Of a stretch of DNA of 64,000 bases, positions 16,636 to 25,236 are shown piece after piece. Under the pieces are notes generated by a model, which was not told where the DNA came from, searched no databases, and was given only the letters and a program-made list of their open reading frames with translations. This DNA is from Tardibacter sp963781025 (lineage in GTDB: Bacteria; Pseudomonadota; Alphaproteobacteria; Sphingomonadales; Sphingomonadaceae). The stretch's first letter is position 1. Every line of letters begins with the position of its first letter. Location of the stretch: assembly GCA_963781025.1 (NCBI GenBank), contig CAWADU010000003.1, positions 1,860,001-1,924,000 of the forward strand, given 5' to 3'. Made by a program: the position numbers and the translations under genes.

Positions 16636-17117
16636 GGATGCTCACCCGCCGGTGCCGCTGCCCGCACACGACTCCAGTATTTTGATTCGCACAGGAAAAG
16701 CACGCATCCCGTAACAATGAGCCGGTCTGCACCTTGCACCTTCAGGGTTGAGCGGTACTTCTTCCCCGTCTTGGGATCGTAGGCGCGGCCATTCTTCCAC
16801 ACGTTGTCCGACCATCTGAACCCGGTCAGCACCGGCAGCCCGATGAGCGGTCGCGTTCGCAGACGGGGATCCGGGTTCCGGATATCCGTACCGGGCACAG
16901 CCGGGCCTTTGTCGAAGATTTCGCTGATCCACCCGCAGATATCGCGTCCGCAATGGGCAATGGTGATGACTGCCTTTCGGTCATCCGTCAGCCAACGCCC
17001 TTCGATCCGGGGCGCCGGGTCCGATGCTGCGGCTGATTGCCCCCCGGTCAAAAGCGCGAGCACGCCCAGCAGCAGGACAGAGGCGAGAGGCGCCGCTGGA
17101 TGACGACGGTCAGCCAT
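16632..17117 (-). CDS. DUF2147 domain secreted protein
   Basis: A 161-residue exported protein of the DUF2147 family. The signal peptide LASVLLLGVLALLTGGQSAAA is followed by the domain signature IEGRWLTDDRKAVITIAHCGRDICGWI, VLTGFRW, WKNGRAYDPKTGKKYRSTLKV and the end VTGCVLFLCESKYWSRV. The domain is a lipocalin-like beta structure of unknown role. The start overlaps the preceding methyltransferase stop by one base (TGATG) and the stop overlaps the next methyltransferase, so it is the middle gene of a tightly coupled operon. Confidence 0.9.
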   Translation of the reverse strand: MADRRHPAAPLASVLLLGVLALLTGGQSAAASDPAPRIEGRWLTDDRKAVITIAHCGRDICGWISEIFDKGPAVPGTDIRNPDPRLRTRPLIGLPVLTGFRWSDNVWKNGRAYDPKTGKKYRSTLKVQGADRLIVTGCVLFLCESKYWSRVRAAAPAGEHP

Positions 17118-17812
17118 CAGCGAACACGTTCAACGCAGAGCCTGAATGGGAAACGCCGGACGATCGTCACATCGTCGGGCGGCACGCCGGCATCCGCCAG
17201 TATCTGCCGCCACTCATTGGGACGGAACGATCTGGCGATGGACAGCTTGCCGTCCTCCCGGACGATCCTGTGAACATTCATCAGGCGCGCGAGCAGCGGG
17301 AAGCCCGCATATGCAAAGCGGTGGCGATGCAAATCGCTTATCAGCCAGCCGCGTGCGGAAAGGCTTTCCATGTGGCGAATGAATTGGCGGAGCTGCTCGT
17401 CGGTCATGTGATGCGTCACCTGACTGCTGACGATGAAATCCAGCTTTCCCGGCACCTCCAGATAATCCCCGGTCAGATATGTTATGCCAAGGTCGGAAGG
17501 CGTCGAAACCCGTGCGATTTCGGCGCTGCGCCGGTTGAGATCGACTCCGACAAGTTGGGCGTCGATGCCCCGCTTGCGGGCCCAGCGGGCGATCGCTCGT
17601 AGCATGTCGCCCGCGCCGAAACCGACATCGAGAAGGCGAAAATGCTTCAGGCCACCGGCCGCTCTTTCAAGGTAGCTGATCGTTGGATGAGCCGTGAAGG
17701 TCCATCGATTGACGCGGGCAAGATGGTGCAGAACCTCCGTATAAGTGGCGACGTCGAGATCAACGGCGTCCATCTGCTCGCCCTGCCGGCTGCGCTGGAC
17801 GAGCGAGGTCAT
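17117..17812 (-). CDS. Class I SAM-dependent methyltransferase
   Basis: A 231-residue methyltransferase. Motif I is LLDVGFGAGDMLRAIARWA, motif II is LVGVDLNRRSAEIAR, followed by ITYLTGDYLE and the SSQVTHHMTDEQLRQFIRHM region. The type resembles methyltransferases found beside type III polyketide synthases in sphingomonads and other bacteria, but no such synthase is in the window. It is the first gene of the three-gene operon ending at 15766. Upstream is a 300-base gap and then tRNA-Leu. The substrate cannot be told from sequence. Confidence 0.85.
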   Translation of the reverse strand: MTSLVQRSRQGEQMDAVDLDVATYTEVLHHLARVNRWTFTAHPTISYLERAAGGLKHFRLLDVGFGAGDMLRAIARWARKRGIDAQLVGVDLNRRSAEIARVSTPSDLGITYLTGDYLEVPGKLDFIVSSQVTHHMTDEQLRQFIRHMESLSARGWLISDLHRHRFAYAGFPLLARLMNVHRIVREDGKLSIARSFRPNEWRQILADAGVPPDDVTIVRRFPFRLCVERVR

Positions 17813-18112
17813 CGCACATTCCGCCGCTGAGGAGCCGCGTCCATGGTTGGTGGTCTTTGCATTACGACTTCCTCTTCATAGCCGGTCTCTTCACAGCCGG
17901 AGTACATTCCCGGCATGCGCCATTTGGTTTGAAGAATACCCGACAGTGCCTGCCTGTGGCGCGTTGAATTTACGCGCGTGACGTCGCGGGATCATTTGGA
18001 AGGGCGGCGTGGTTTCCGTTGGGGGCATCGCCGACGTACTCCGCGGCGGCGGCAGACCCGCTGACACTGGACAGCTGCGTGCGGACGAATTGATTCGATG
18101 AAATGGACTGTC
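17813..18112. other. 300-base gene-free gap with a tandem 15-mer
   Basis: This lies between the methyltransferase operon and tRNA-Leu. At 17872-17901 two copies of a 15-base unit (CTCTTCATAGCCGGT and CTCTTCACAGCCGGA) follow each other with two mismatches. A short Ala/Ser-rich frame on the minus strand (end near 17970) has no start signal. I see no gene that I can support. Confidence 0.5.
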
Positions 18113-18199
18113 TGGTGCGGTCGAGAAGACTCGAACTTCCACGGCCTTTCGGCCACAGCGACCTCAACGCTGCGCGTCTACCAGTTCCGCCACGACCGC
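18113..18199 (-). tRNA. tRNA-Leu (anticodon GAG)
   Basis: An 87-base class II tRNA. The acceptor stem is GCGGTCG with matching CGACCGC, followed by discriminator A and encoded CCA. The anticodon loop TTGAGGT gives GAG. A variable arm is present (TGGCCGAAAGGCCG), and the T arm contains GTTCGAGTC. The long variable arm and D-loop GGTAGAC are typical of tRNA-Leu. Confidence 0.96.
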
Positions 18200-18292
18200 A
18201 CGTCGCACATGCCGGAGATTTGCGCCACCGGCCGGGTAGGCGTGCGCCTCTAGCAGAGCATTAGGGGCCATGCAACGCCCTGCGGACGTTTT

Positions 18293-18315
18293 CGGAAAAA
18301 TGGCCGGAGGCGGCC
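18293..18315 (-). terminator. Rho-independent terminator of the rfb operon
   Basis: Reading the minus strand, GGCCG-CCTC-CGGCC (18315-18302) is followed directly by ATTTTTCC. It lies a few bases after the rfbB stop at 18323. Confidence 0.7.
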
Positions 18316-18322
18316 GTTTAGC

Positions 18323-19432
18323 TCACGCGAGCTTGCCGTTGCGTGCCCTGTAGTTCCGCTCGATCCACTGGCGATAGGAGCCGTTCTGGACGGCGCGCCA
18401 CCAGGGTTCGTTGGCCAAATACCAGCCGATTGTCTGGGCAAGGCCGGTCGCGAAATCGCGGGTCGGGCTGTAGCCGAGGCGGCTCGCGATCTTGCGCTCG
18501 TCGATCGCATAGCGCCGGTCATGACCCGGCCGGTCGACAACGTGTGTCTTGAGGCTGGCGGTCGGTTCGCCCTTCGCGGCGGGCGCTTGCGGAAAACGCC
18601 CGGCCAGCGCGGGATCGGCCGCGAATGCGCGATCCACCGCCGCGCAGAGCGTCTCGATGACGGTGATGTTCGGCAGTTCCGCGCCGCCGCCGATATTGAA
18701 GCATTCGCCGACCGCATCGCTTTCGAGAACGAGCGCGATGCCAAGGCAATGGTCCTCGACATGCAGCCAGTCGCGAACCTGCATACCGTCGCCATAGATC
18801 GGCAGGCTGCGGCCCTCCAGCGCGTTCAGCAGGAACAGCGGAATGAGCTTTTCCGGAAACTGGTACGGTCCGTAGTTGTTCGAGCAGTTCGACGTCGTCA
18901 CCTGCAACCCATAGGTGTGGTGATAGGCGCGGACGATATGGTCGGATGCCGCCTTCGATGCCGAATAGGGCGAATTGGGCGCATAGGGCGTGTCTTCGCG
19001 AAAGGCCGCATCCTCTGCCCCCAATGTGCCATAGACCTCGTCGGTCGAGATGTGGTGAAAACGGTGCGCCCGGCCCGAACCCTTGTCGAGCCATACGGAT
19101 CGCGCCGCCTTCAACAGGCTGTGCGTACCGATGACGTTGGTGTCGATGAAGGCGTCAGGCCCCAGGATGGAACGGTCGACGTGGCTTTCGGCCGCGAAAT
19201 GGACGAGCGTGTCCACGCCGCGCTCTTCCAGCAACCGTTCCGCCAGCGCCTGATCACGAATGTCGCCATGGACAAGCTCGACGCCGTCAAGCCCATCAAG
19301 ATTGGCGGCATTGCCCGCATAGGTGAGCGCGTCGAGCACGACGATCGCGTCCCCGGAATGCCGTTCGCGCCAGTAGCGGACGAAGTTGGCGCCGATGAAA
19401 CCGGCGCCGCCGGTGACGAGAAGCGTGGACAT
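18323..19432 (-). CDS. rfbB: dTDP-glucose 4,6-dehydratase
   Basis: Second step of dTDP-L-rhamnose synthesis: it converts dTDP-glucose to dTDP-4-keto-6-deoxyglucose using bound NAD. A 369-residue short-chain dehydrogenase-type protein with the NAD motif TGGAGFIGANF at 7-17. The active-site block HISTDEVYG and the catalytic YSASKAASDH are present, as are NCSNNYGPYQFPEKLIPL and YGDGMQVRDWLHVEDH. Length is slightly above the usual ~350. It is the last gene of the rfbA-rfbC-rfbD-rfbB operon, three bases after rfbD, and is followed by a terminator. Confidence 0.96.
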   Translation of the reverse strand: MSTLLVTGGAGFIGANFVRYWRERHSGDAIVVLDALTYAGNAANLDGLDGVELVHGDIRDQALAERLLEERGVDTLVHFAAESHVDRSILGPDAFIDTNVIGTHSLLKAARSVWLDKGSGRAHRFHHISTDEVYGTLGAEDAAFREDTPYAPNSPYSASKAASDHIVRAYHHTYGLQVTTSNCSNNYGPYQFPEKLIPLFLLNALEGRSLPIYGDGMQVRDWLHVEDHCLGIALVLESDAVGECFNIGGGAELPNITVIETLCAAVDRAFAADPALAGRFPQAPAAKGEPTASLKTHVVDRPGHDRRYAIDERKIASRLGYSPTRDFATGLAQTIGWYLANEPWWRAVQNGSYRQWIERNYRARNGKLA

Positions 19433-19435
19433 TCT

Positions 19436-20299
19436 CTAGTTCTCGAGCCTCTTCAATTCAGCCAGCATCAGCCGCAATTCAGCGCGCCAGTGCCTTGGCG
19501 TTCCGGTTAACGCCCATGTCGCGGTCTTGTCGAGTATCCCGAAGGCCGGACGGCGCGCCGGTGTCGGATAGTCGGCGGTCGCGATGGGGACGACTTCGGC
19601 GGTACCGGCCAGCCCCAGCACCTCGGCCTCCTCGGCGATGGCGACCGCGAAATCATACCAGGAGGCTACGCCCGCGTCGGTGAAATGATGGATGCCCCGG
19701 GCCTGCGCTTCGATCAGGGACCAGATGGCACGGGCAAGACTTGCCGCATGGGTCGGCGTACCGATCTGATCGGCGACCACCGAAACCTTGTCGCGTTCCT
19801 TCATCAGCCGGAGCATGGTCTTCACGAAGTTATGGCCGTCAGCCGCATAGACCCAGGCGGTACGGACGATGAGCGCATGGGGCAGCGCGTCCAGCACCGC
19901 CACCTCTCCCGCGCGCTTGCTCGCACCATAAACGCCCAGCGGATTGACCGCGTCACCGGGCAAATAAGCCCGCGCGCTCTGGCCATCGAACACGAAGTCG
20001 GTCGAGACATGGACAAGCCGTGCCCCCGCCGCCTTCGCGGCTTCGGCCAGATGGCCCGGTCCCTCGGCGTTGATCCGGTGGGCAAGCTCCGGCTCGCTTT
20101 CCGCCCGGTCGACGGCGGTATAGGCGGCGGCGTTGACGATGACGTCGGGGGCGTGCGCGCTGATCGCCTTGAGTACGGCGTCGCGATCGCCGACATTGAG
20201 CCACGCCCGGTCGACGGCGATCAGCGCGACATCGGCCGGCGCCGAGGCTTGTAGCGCCCGCCCAAGCTGGCCTCCCGCACCCGTCACCAGCACTTTCAC
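19436..20299 (-). CDS. rfbD: dTDP-4-dehydrorhamnose reductase
   Basis: Last step of dTDP-L-rhamnose synthesis: NAD(P)H reduction of dTDP-4-dehydrorhamnose. A 287-residue Rossmann protein with VTGAGGQLGRAL at the N-terminus. NAAAYTAVDRAESEPE, VHVSTDFVFDG and the catalytic YGASKRAGE all match RmlD. Its start overlaps the rfbC stop by four bases (ATGA), which couples translation. The order A-C-D-B is a common RmlABCD arrangement. Confidence 0.96.
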   Translation of the reverse strand: MKVLVTGAGGQLGRALQASAPADVALIAVDRAWLNVGDRDAVLKAISAHAPDVIVNAAAYTAVDRAESEPELAHRINAEGPGHLAEAAKAAGARLVHVSTDFVFDGQSARAYLPGDAVNPLGVYGASKRAGEVAVLDALPHALIVRTAWVYAADGHNFVKTMLRLMKERDKVSVVADQIGTPTHAASLARAIWSLIEAQARGIHHFTDAGVASWYDFAVAIAEEAEVLGLAGTAEVVPIATADYPTPARRPAFGILDKTATWALTGTPRHWRAELRLMLAELKRLEN

Positions 20300-20844
20300 G
20301 CAAGTGTCTCCGCATCATGCAGCGCTATGCCCGCCGCATCCTTGGCCGACAGCGAGGGCGTTTCACCGGGCCCAAGCGGCCAGTCGATACCGATTACCGG
20401 GTCGTTCCAGAGGATGGCCCGCTCCCATTCCGGCGCGTAATAGTCCGTGCACTTGTACTGGAATTCGGCGGTGTCGGTCAGCGTCAGGAAGCCGTGCGCG
20501 AAGCCGGGCGGTATCCACAGCATCCGCTTGTTTTCGGCCGACAGCTCCAATCCCGTCCACTTCCCGAAGTGCGGCGAGGACCGTCGCAGATCGACCGCCA
20601 CGTCGAACACCGCCCCCACCGTCGCGCGCACCAGCTTTCCCTGCGTCTGGCGAACCTGATAGTGCAGCCCGCGCAGCACCCCCCTGACCGATCGGCTGTG
20701 ATTGTCCTGCACCCAGGGGCCGGCAATGCCCGCCGCCTCGAATAGGCGCGCGTTCCAGCTTTCCATGAAGAAGCCGCGATCATCGCCGAACACCCTGGGT
20801 TCAACGACAAGCACCCCCGGCAGTGCAGTCTCGATGAAGTTCAA
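20296..20844 (-). CDS. rfbC: dTDP-4-dehydrorhamnose 3,5-epimerase
   Basis: Third step of dTDP-L-rhamnose synthesis: double epimerisation at C3 and C5. A 182-residue cupin-fold protein with the RmlC signatures VVEPRVFGDDRGFFMESWN, QDNHSRSVRGVLRGLHYQ (containing the active-site His), GAVFDVAVDLRRSSPHFGKW and IPPGFAHGFLTLTDTAEFQYKCTDYY. Full length. It overlaps rfbA at its start and rfbD at its end. Confidence 0.97.
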   Translation of the reverse strand: MNFIETALPGVLVVEPRVFGDDRGFFMESWNARLFEAAGIAGPWVQDNHSRSVRGVLRGLHYQVRQTQGKLVRATVGAVFDVAVDLRRSSPHFGKWTGLELSAENKRMLWIPPGFAHGFLTLTDTAEFQYKCTDYYAPEWERAILWNDPVIGIDWPLGPGETPSLSAKDAAGIALHDAETLA

Positions 20845-21722
20845 GGTCGCATCCCGTCATCCAGGAGCCGCAGCAGATAATCGCCATAGCCGCTTTTACG
20901 CAGCGGCTCTGCCACACGCCGCAACTGTTCGGCATCGATGAAGCCCTTGCGCCAGGCAATCTCCTCGGGACACGACACCTTGAACCCCTGCCGTTCCTCG
21001 ATAATCCGGACATAGGTTGCCGCGTCGAGCAATGACTGGTGCGTGCCCGTGTCGAGCCAGGCGAAGCCGCGCCCCATCAGCTCGACATGAAGGGTGCCCG
21101 CATCGAGGTAGCAACGGTTGAGATCGGTGATCTCCAGCTCGCCACGAACAGACGGCTTCAGTGCCGCTGCATAATCGGCAGCCTTGCCGTCGTAGAAATA
21201 GAGACCCGTCACCGCATGGTTCGATCTTGGCCGCTCCGGTTTCTCCTCGATGGTCTCGGCGCGGCCCTTTGCGTCGAACGACACCACGCCATAGGCGCGC
21301 GGGTCCCGGACCGCATAGCCGAACACCGTCGCGCCCGCTTCGCGTGCGCTGGCGCTGGCCAGCAGCTCGGGCAGACCGTGGCCATAGAAAATATTGTCAC
21401 CCAGGACGAGCGCCGACGGCTTTCCGCCCACGAAATCCGCGCCGATGATATAGGCCTGCGCCAGCCCGCCGGGTTCGGGCTGGACGGCATAATGAAGGTC
21501 GAGCCCCCAGCCCGCGCCATCGCCCAGCAGACGCTGGAACAAATCCTGATCCTGCGGGGTGGTGATGATCAGGATCTCGCGTATTCCAGCCAGCATCAGC
21601 ACCGACAGCGGATAATAGATCATCGGCTTGTCGTAGACAGGCATCAGCTGCTTCGACACCGGCAGGGTCAGCGGATGCAGCCGCGTTCCCGAACCTCCCG
21701 CCAGAATGATTCCTCGCCGCAT
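20841..21722 (-). CDS. rfbA: Glucose-1-phosphate thymidylyltransferase
   Basis: First step of dTDP-L-rhamnose synthesis: joins dTTP and glucose-1-phosphate. A 293-residue nucleotidyltransferase with GIILAGGSGTRLHPLT at the N-terminus and SKQLMPVYDKPMIYYPLS. LGDNIFYGHGLPELL and EEKPERPRSNHAVTGLYFYD also match RmlA. I start it at the ATG at 21722; an in-frame start 33 bases upstream would add residues not seen in the family. It is the first gene of the operon. The product rhamnose feeds surface polysaccharide or glycolipid synthesis; no rhamnosyltransferase is adjacent. Confidence 0.96.
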   Translation of the reverse strand: MRRGIILAGGSGTRLHPLTLPVSKQLMPVYDKPMIYYPLSVLMLAGIREILIITTPQDQDLFQRLLGDGAGWGLDLHYAVQPEPGGLAQAYIIGADFVGGKPSALVLGDNIFYGHGLPELLASASAREAGATVFGYAVRDPRAYGVVSFDAKGRAETIEEKPERPRSNHAVTGLYFYDGKAADYAAALKPSVRGELEITDLNRCYLDAGTLHVELMGRGFAWLDTGTHQSLLDAATYVRIIEERQGFKVSCPEEIAWRKGFIDAEQLRRVAEPLRKSGYGDYLLRLLDDGMRP

Positions 21723-21811
21723 GAATGCCTTTCCCGCATGTTGCCACCGCCACATGGTCTTAGAAACGATCCCACCGGCTGTCCATGCGGCCCGGCGTGA
21801 GGTCCAACCCG

Positions 21812-22834
21812 TTAACCCCGGGATTCGCGCTTCAGCAGCTCCTGCTTGCGTTCAAGCCCATAGGCATAGCCGCCAAGACTGCCGTCCGTCCGCTGCGCGC
21901 GATGGCAGGGCACCAGGACCGCGACCGGATTTGCGCCGCATGCCGAACCGGCGGCGCGGACGGCTTTCGGCCTGCCGACAGCTTCCGCCAGTTGAGCGTA
22001 GCTGCGCGTCTCGCCCGCCGGAATCCTGCACAGGACTTGCCAGACTGCTTCCTGAAAGGCGGTTCCTTTGACATCGAGCGGGAGATTTTCCATCCGCCCT
22101 GGTGCTTCGACCGCTTCCACGGCCCGCTGCACCAGCGCATGGAAGTCTTCATCGCCCTTGTCGAAGCGCGCATTCGGGAAGTGTGTTCGCAGTTCCTGCT
22201 CATCCTCCTCGAATGACATCCGGCAAATTCCCTTATCGGTTGCCGCGACCAGCAGTGGACCCAGGCTGGTTTTCGCAATGGCATGACAAATCGTAACGCC
22301 CTCGCCGCCTCGCCGCCATGCCGATGGCTGCATGCCCAGCCGGTCGTCCGCCTCGGCGTAGAATCGGCTCGATGCACCATAGCCCGCGTCGAAGATCGCT
22401 TCGGTCACGCTACCGTTTGCCGCGAGCGCGGCCTTTGCCCGCCTTGCACGAACCTGTCGCGCGTAAGCTGCCGGCGTCACGCCGGTCGCCTCCCGGAACC
22501 GCCGGTGAAAATAATGCGGCGAAAAACCGGCTGCGGTGGCGACGCTGTCCAGCCTTGGCGGCGTCTCGGCCAATTCGATCAGCGCGATCGCCTTTCTGAT
22601 TCCTGCCTCGATCGCATCCACGTCATCCGGGCGGCAGCGCAGGCATGCGCGCAGGCCATCCGCCCTGGCGCTGGCGTTGTCGGCATAGAAACGCACATTT
22701 TCCGGACGCGGCCGACGCGCGGGACAGGAAGGGCGGCAATAAATGCCGGTTGTCACCACGCCGACCACAAATCGTCCGTCAGCGCTGCGGTCGCGGTTTT
22801 CGAAAGCCTCGCGGCAAGCTGCCTGGTCGATCAT
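21812..22834 (-). CDS. ada: Bifunctional Ada: methylated-DNA repair protein and transcriptional activator
   Basis: Repairs O6-alkylguanine and methylphosphotriesters by irreversible transfer to its own cysteines and activates the adaptive response. About 340 residues in three parts. The N-terminal zinc domain holds the acceptor region TTGIYCRPSCPARRP and ACLRCRPD. An AraC-type helix-turn-helix follows (VATAAGFSPHYFHRRFREATGVTP). The C-terminal methyltransferase carries VLVPCHRAQR with the active cysteine. I start at the ATG at 22834, which matches family N-termini (MIDQAACREAF); an upstream in-frame start adds 30 atypical residues. It stands alone. Confidence 0.95.
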   Translation of the reverse strand: MIDQAACREAFENRDRSADGRFVVGVVTTGIYCRPSCPARRPRPENVRFYADNASARADGLRACLRCRPDDVDAIEAGIRKAIALIELAETPPRLDSVATAAGFSPHYFHRRFREATGVTPAAYARQVRARRAKAALAANGSVTEAIFDAGYGASSRFYAEADDRLGMQPSAWRRGGEGVTICHAIAKTSLGPLLVAATDKGICRMSFEEDEQELRTHFPNARFDKGDEDFHALVQRAVEAVEAPGRMENLPLDVKGTAFQEAVWQVLCRIPAGETRSYAQLAEAVGRPKAVRAAGSACGANPVAVLVPCHRAQRTDGSLGGYAYGLERKQELLKRESRG

Positions 22835-22940
22835 CAAATCACTCCATTCTGCCACGAGTATAATCTGGTGCCGCGGTGCGATATGTTCACCCCGCTTCTT
22901 GCTCTTAAAGCGCGAAGCCCGCATTCGTCGCTTCGCTGTC

Positions 22941-22969
22941 TTGCAACATTGCCATCAGCCTGCTAGCAG
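22941..22969 (+). promoter_or_regulatory. Possible promoter of the ATP synthase operon
   Basis: TTGCAA (22941-22946) and TAGCAG (22964-22969) are spaced by 17 bases, about 84 bases before atpH. The -10 is a weak match, so this is only a candidate. Confidence 0.3.
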
Positions 22970-23052
22970 GCCCGCGTCCGTGCAGGGGCGCCCTACCAAG
23001 GGCCGCCCTCATTTGCTGCACGGGTAATTTCCAATTCTGGGGAATAGCGCGC

Positions 23053-23607
23053 GTGGACAATACAAGCGGCATGGCGACGGGCTTGGCGGGGCGATATGCT
23101 ACCGCGCTGTTCGACCTCGCCCGCGAAGGCAAGCAGATCGACGCGGTGTCGGCGAGCCTCGCCACACTGAAGAAGGCGCTCGCCGAATCGGATGATTTCA
23201 GGACGTTGACGAACAGCCCGCTGATCGGGCGGAACGCGGCGGCAAACGCCGCCCTTGCCGCCGCCAGGTCGATGCAGATCGATGCCATCACGACGAATTT
23301 CATCGGCGTCCTTGCCAACAACCGGCGGCTTGGCGCGCTCTCGCAGATCATTCGCGCGTTTGAAACGCTGGCCGCGCGGCATCGCGGCGAAATTACCGCA
23401 GAGGTGACCTCTGCCCATCCGCTGACCAAAGACCAGACCGCCGCTCTCAAGACCAAGCTGAAAGCCGGTCTTGGCCGTGACGTCGTTGTCGACCTGAATG
23501 TCGACCCGGCGATACTGGGTGGCCTTGTCGTCAAGGTCGGCTCCCGCCAGATCGATAGCTCGATCCGTACCAAATTAAACAGCCTCGCCTACGCGATGAA
23601 GGGGTGA
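23053..23607 (+). CDS. atpH: ATP synthase F1 subunit delta
   Basis: A 184-residue stalk subunit linking F1 to the b subunits of Fo. It has the OSCP/delta pattern: GLAGRYATALFDLAREG at the N-terminus and, at the C-terminus, the signature VVVDLNVDPAILGGLVVKVGSRQIDSSIRTKLNSL. The start is GTG at 23053, with GGGGAATAG upstream; an ATG ten codons further on is possible. First gene of atpHAGDC. As in other alphaproteobacteria, the Fo genes are not in this operon. Confidence 0.96.
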   Translation: MDNTSGMATGLAGRYATALFDLAREGKQIDAVSASLATLKKALAESDDFRTLTNSPLIGRNAAANAALAAARSMQIDAITTNFIGVLANNRRLGALSQIIRAFETLAARHRGEITAEVTSAHPLTKDQTAALKTKLKAGLGRDVVVDLNVDPAILGGLVVKVGSRQIDSSIRTKLNSLAYAMKG

Positions 23608-23609
23608 AA

Positions 23610-25139
23610 ATGGACATCCGCGCCGCAGAAATTTCCAAGGTTATCCGCGATCAGATCGCGAATTTCGGTACCGACGCTCAGGTTTCCGAGGTCGGCCAGG
23701 TGCTGTCTGTCGGCGACGGCATCGCGCGCGTCCACGGCCTCGACAATGTCCAGGCCGGTGAAATGGTCGAGTTCGCCAACGGCATCAAGGGCATGGCGCT
23801 CAACCTCGAAGCGGACAATGTCGGCATCGTGATCTTCGGCGCCGACTCGGGCATCAAGGAAGGCGACGTCGTTAAGCGGACCGGCACCATCGTCGACGTC
23901 CCTGTCGGCAAGGGCCTGCTCGGCCGCGTGGTCGACGGTCTCGGCAATCCGATCGACGGCAAGGGCCCGATCCAGTACGAGCAGCGCATGCGCGTGGAAA
24001 AGAAGGCGCCGGGCATCATCCCGCGTACCTCCGTGCACGAGCCGGTGCAGACGGGCCTGAAGGCGCTTGACGCGCTTGTCCCCGTCGGCCGCGGTCAGCG
24101 CGAACTGATCATCGGCGACCGCCAGACCGGCAAGACCGCCGTCGCCATCGACACCTTCATCAACCAGAAGGACGCCAACGCGGGCGACGACGAGAATCAG
24201 AAGCTCTACTGCATCTACGTCGCGGTCGGGCAAAAGCGGTCGACGGTCGCTCAGATCGTCCGCGCGCTCGAGGAAAACGGCGCGATGGAATACTCCATCG
24301 TCATCGCCGCCACCGCTTCGGAACCAGCGCCGCTGCAGTATCTGGCGCCCTACACCGGCGTCACCATGGGCGAATATTTCCGCGACAATGGCATGCATGC
24401 GGTCATCGTCTATGACGATCTTTCGAAGCAGGCCGTTGCCTATCGCCAGATGTCGCTGCTGCTGCGCCGTCCACCAGGCCGCGAAGCCTATCCAGGCGAC
24501 GTCTTCTATCTCCACTCACGCCTGCTCGAACGCGCCGCCAAGCTGAACAAGGACAATGGCTCCGGTTCGCTGACCGCGCTGCCGATCATCGAAACCCAGG
24601 CCGGCGACGTTTCGGCCTACATTCCGACCAACGTGATCTCGATCACCGACGGCCAGATCTTCCTTGAAACCGACCTGTTCTATCAGGGCGTCCGTCCGGC
24701 CATCAACGTCGGTCTTTCGGTCAGCCGCGTCGGCTCGGCCGCGCAGACCAAGGCGATGAAGAAGGTCGCGGGCTCGATCAAGCTGGAGCTGGCGCAGTAC
24801 CGTGAAATGGCGGCCTTCGCCCAGTTCGGTTCGGACCTCGATGCTTCGACCCAGAAGCTTCTCAATCGTGGTGCGCGCCTGACTGAGCTTTTGAAGCAGC
24901 CGCAGTTCAGCCCGCTGCCGTTCGAAGAGCAGGTCGTATCGATTTTCTCCGGCGTGAACGGCTATCTGGACGGCATTCCCGCCGATCAGGTCGTGCGGTT
25001 CGAACAGGCTCTGCTGTCGGATTTCCGTGCCAACCGGACGGAGATCCTGGCTGACATCCGCGCCACCAAGGATTTGTCGGACGCGACAAAGGCCAAGCTC
25101 AAGGCCGCGCTCGACGAGTTCGTGAAGACGTTCGCTTAA
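23610..25139 (+). CDS. atpA: ATP synthase F1 subunit alpha
   Basis: A 509-residue non-catalytic nucleotide-binding subunit of F1. The P-loop is GDRQTGKT and the signature is PAINVGLSVSRVGSAAQ. The N-terminus MDIRAAEISKVIRDQI is that of alphaproteobacterial AtpA. I chose the ATG at 23610 (AAGGGG at suitable distance) over the GTG two codons before it, which overlaps the atpH stop. The 97-base gap to atpG contains a hairpin-type repeat. Confidence 0.98.
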   Translation: MDIRAAEISKVIRDQIANFGTDAQVSEVGQVLSVGDGIARVHGLDNVQAGEMVEFANGIKGMALNLEADNVGIVIFGADSGIKEGDVVKRTGTIVDVPVGKGLLGRVVDGLGNPIDGKGPIQYEQRMRVEKKAPGIIPRTSVHEPVQTGLKALDALVPVGRGQRELIIGDRQTGKTAVAIDTFINQKDANAGDDENQKLYCIYVAVGQKRSTVAQIVRALEENGAMEYSIVIAATASEPAPLQYLAPYTGVTMGEYFRDNGMHAVIVYDDLSKQAVAYRQMSLLLRRPPGREAYPGDVFYLHSRLLERAAKLNKDNGSGSLTALPIIETQAGDVSAYIPTNVISITDGQIFLETDLFYQGVRPAINVGLSVSRVGSAAQTKAMKKVAGSIKLELAQYREMAAFAQFGSDLDASTQKLLNRGARLTELLKQPQFSPLPFEEQVVSIFSGVNGYLDGIPADQVVRFEQALLSDFRANRTEILADIRATKDLSDATKAKLKAALDEFVKTFA

Positions 25140-25148
25140 GGTAGATAT

Positions 25149-25214
25149 CGTCACCCCGGCGAAGGCCGGGGTCCATCGGGACAAGCATGGATGCCAGCCT
25201 CCGCTGGCATGACG
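25149..25214. repeat. Intergenic palindromic repeat between atpA and atpG
   Basis: Contains CCCCGGCGAAGGCCGGGG, and then ATGCCAGC-CTCC-GCTGGCAT followed by GACG. This two-hairpin layout is shared with elements at 45471, 46359 and 53888. It leaves only about 20 bases before the atpG start. Confidence 0.75.
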
Positions 25215-25236
25215 CACAAGGGGAAACCGGGAAGAA

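Noticed and set aside
17970..18167. A minus-strand Ala/Ser-rich short frame (SSVSGSAAAAEYVGD...) next to tRNA-Leu
   Set aside because: It looks protein-like but has no start codon with ribosome binding site and its beginning lies within the tRNA. It could be a gene remnant, but I cannot support it.
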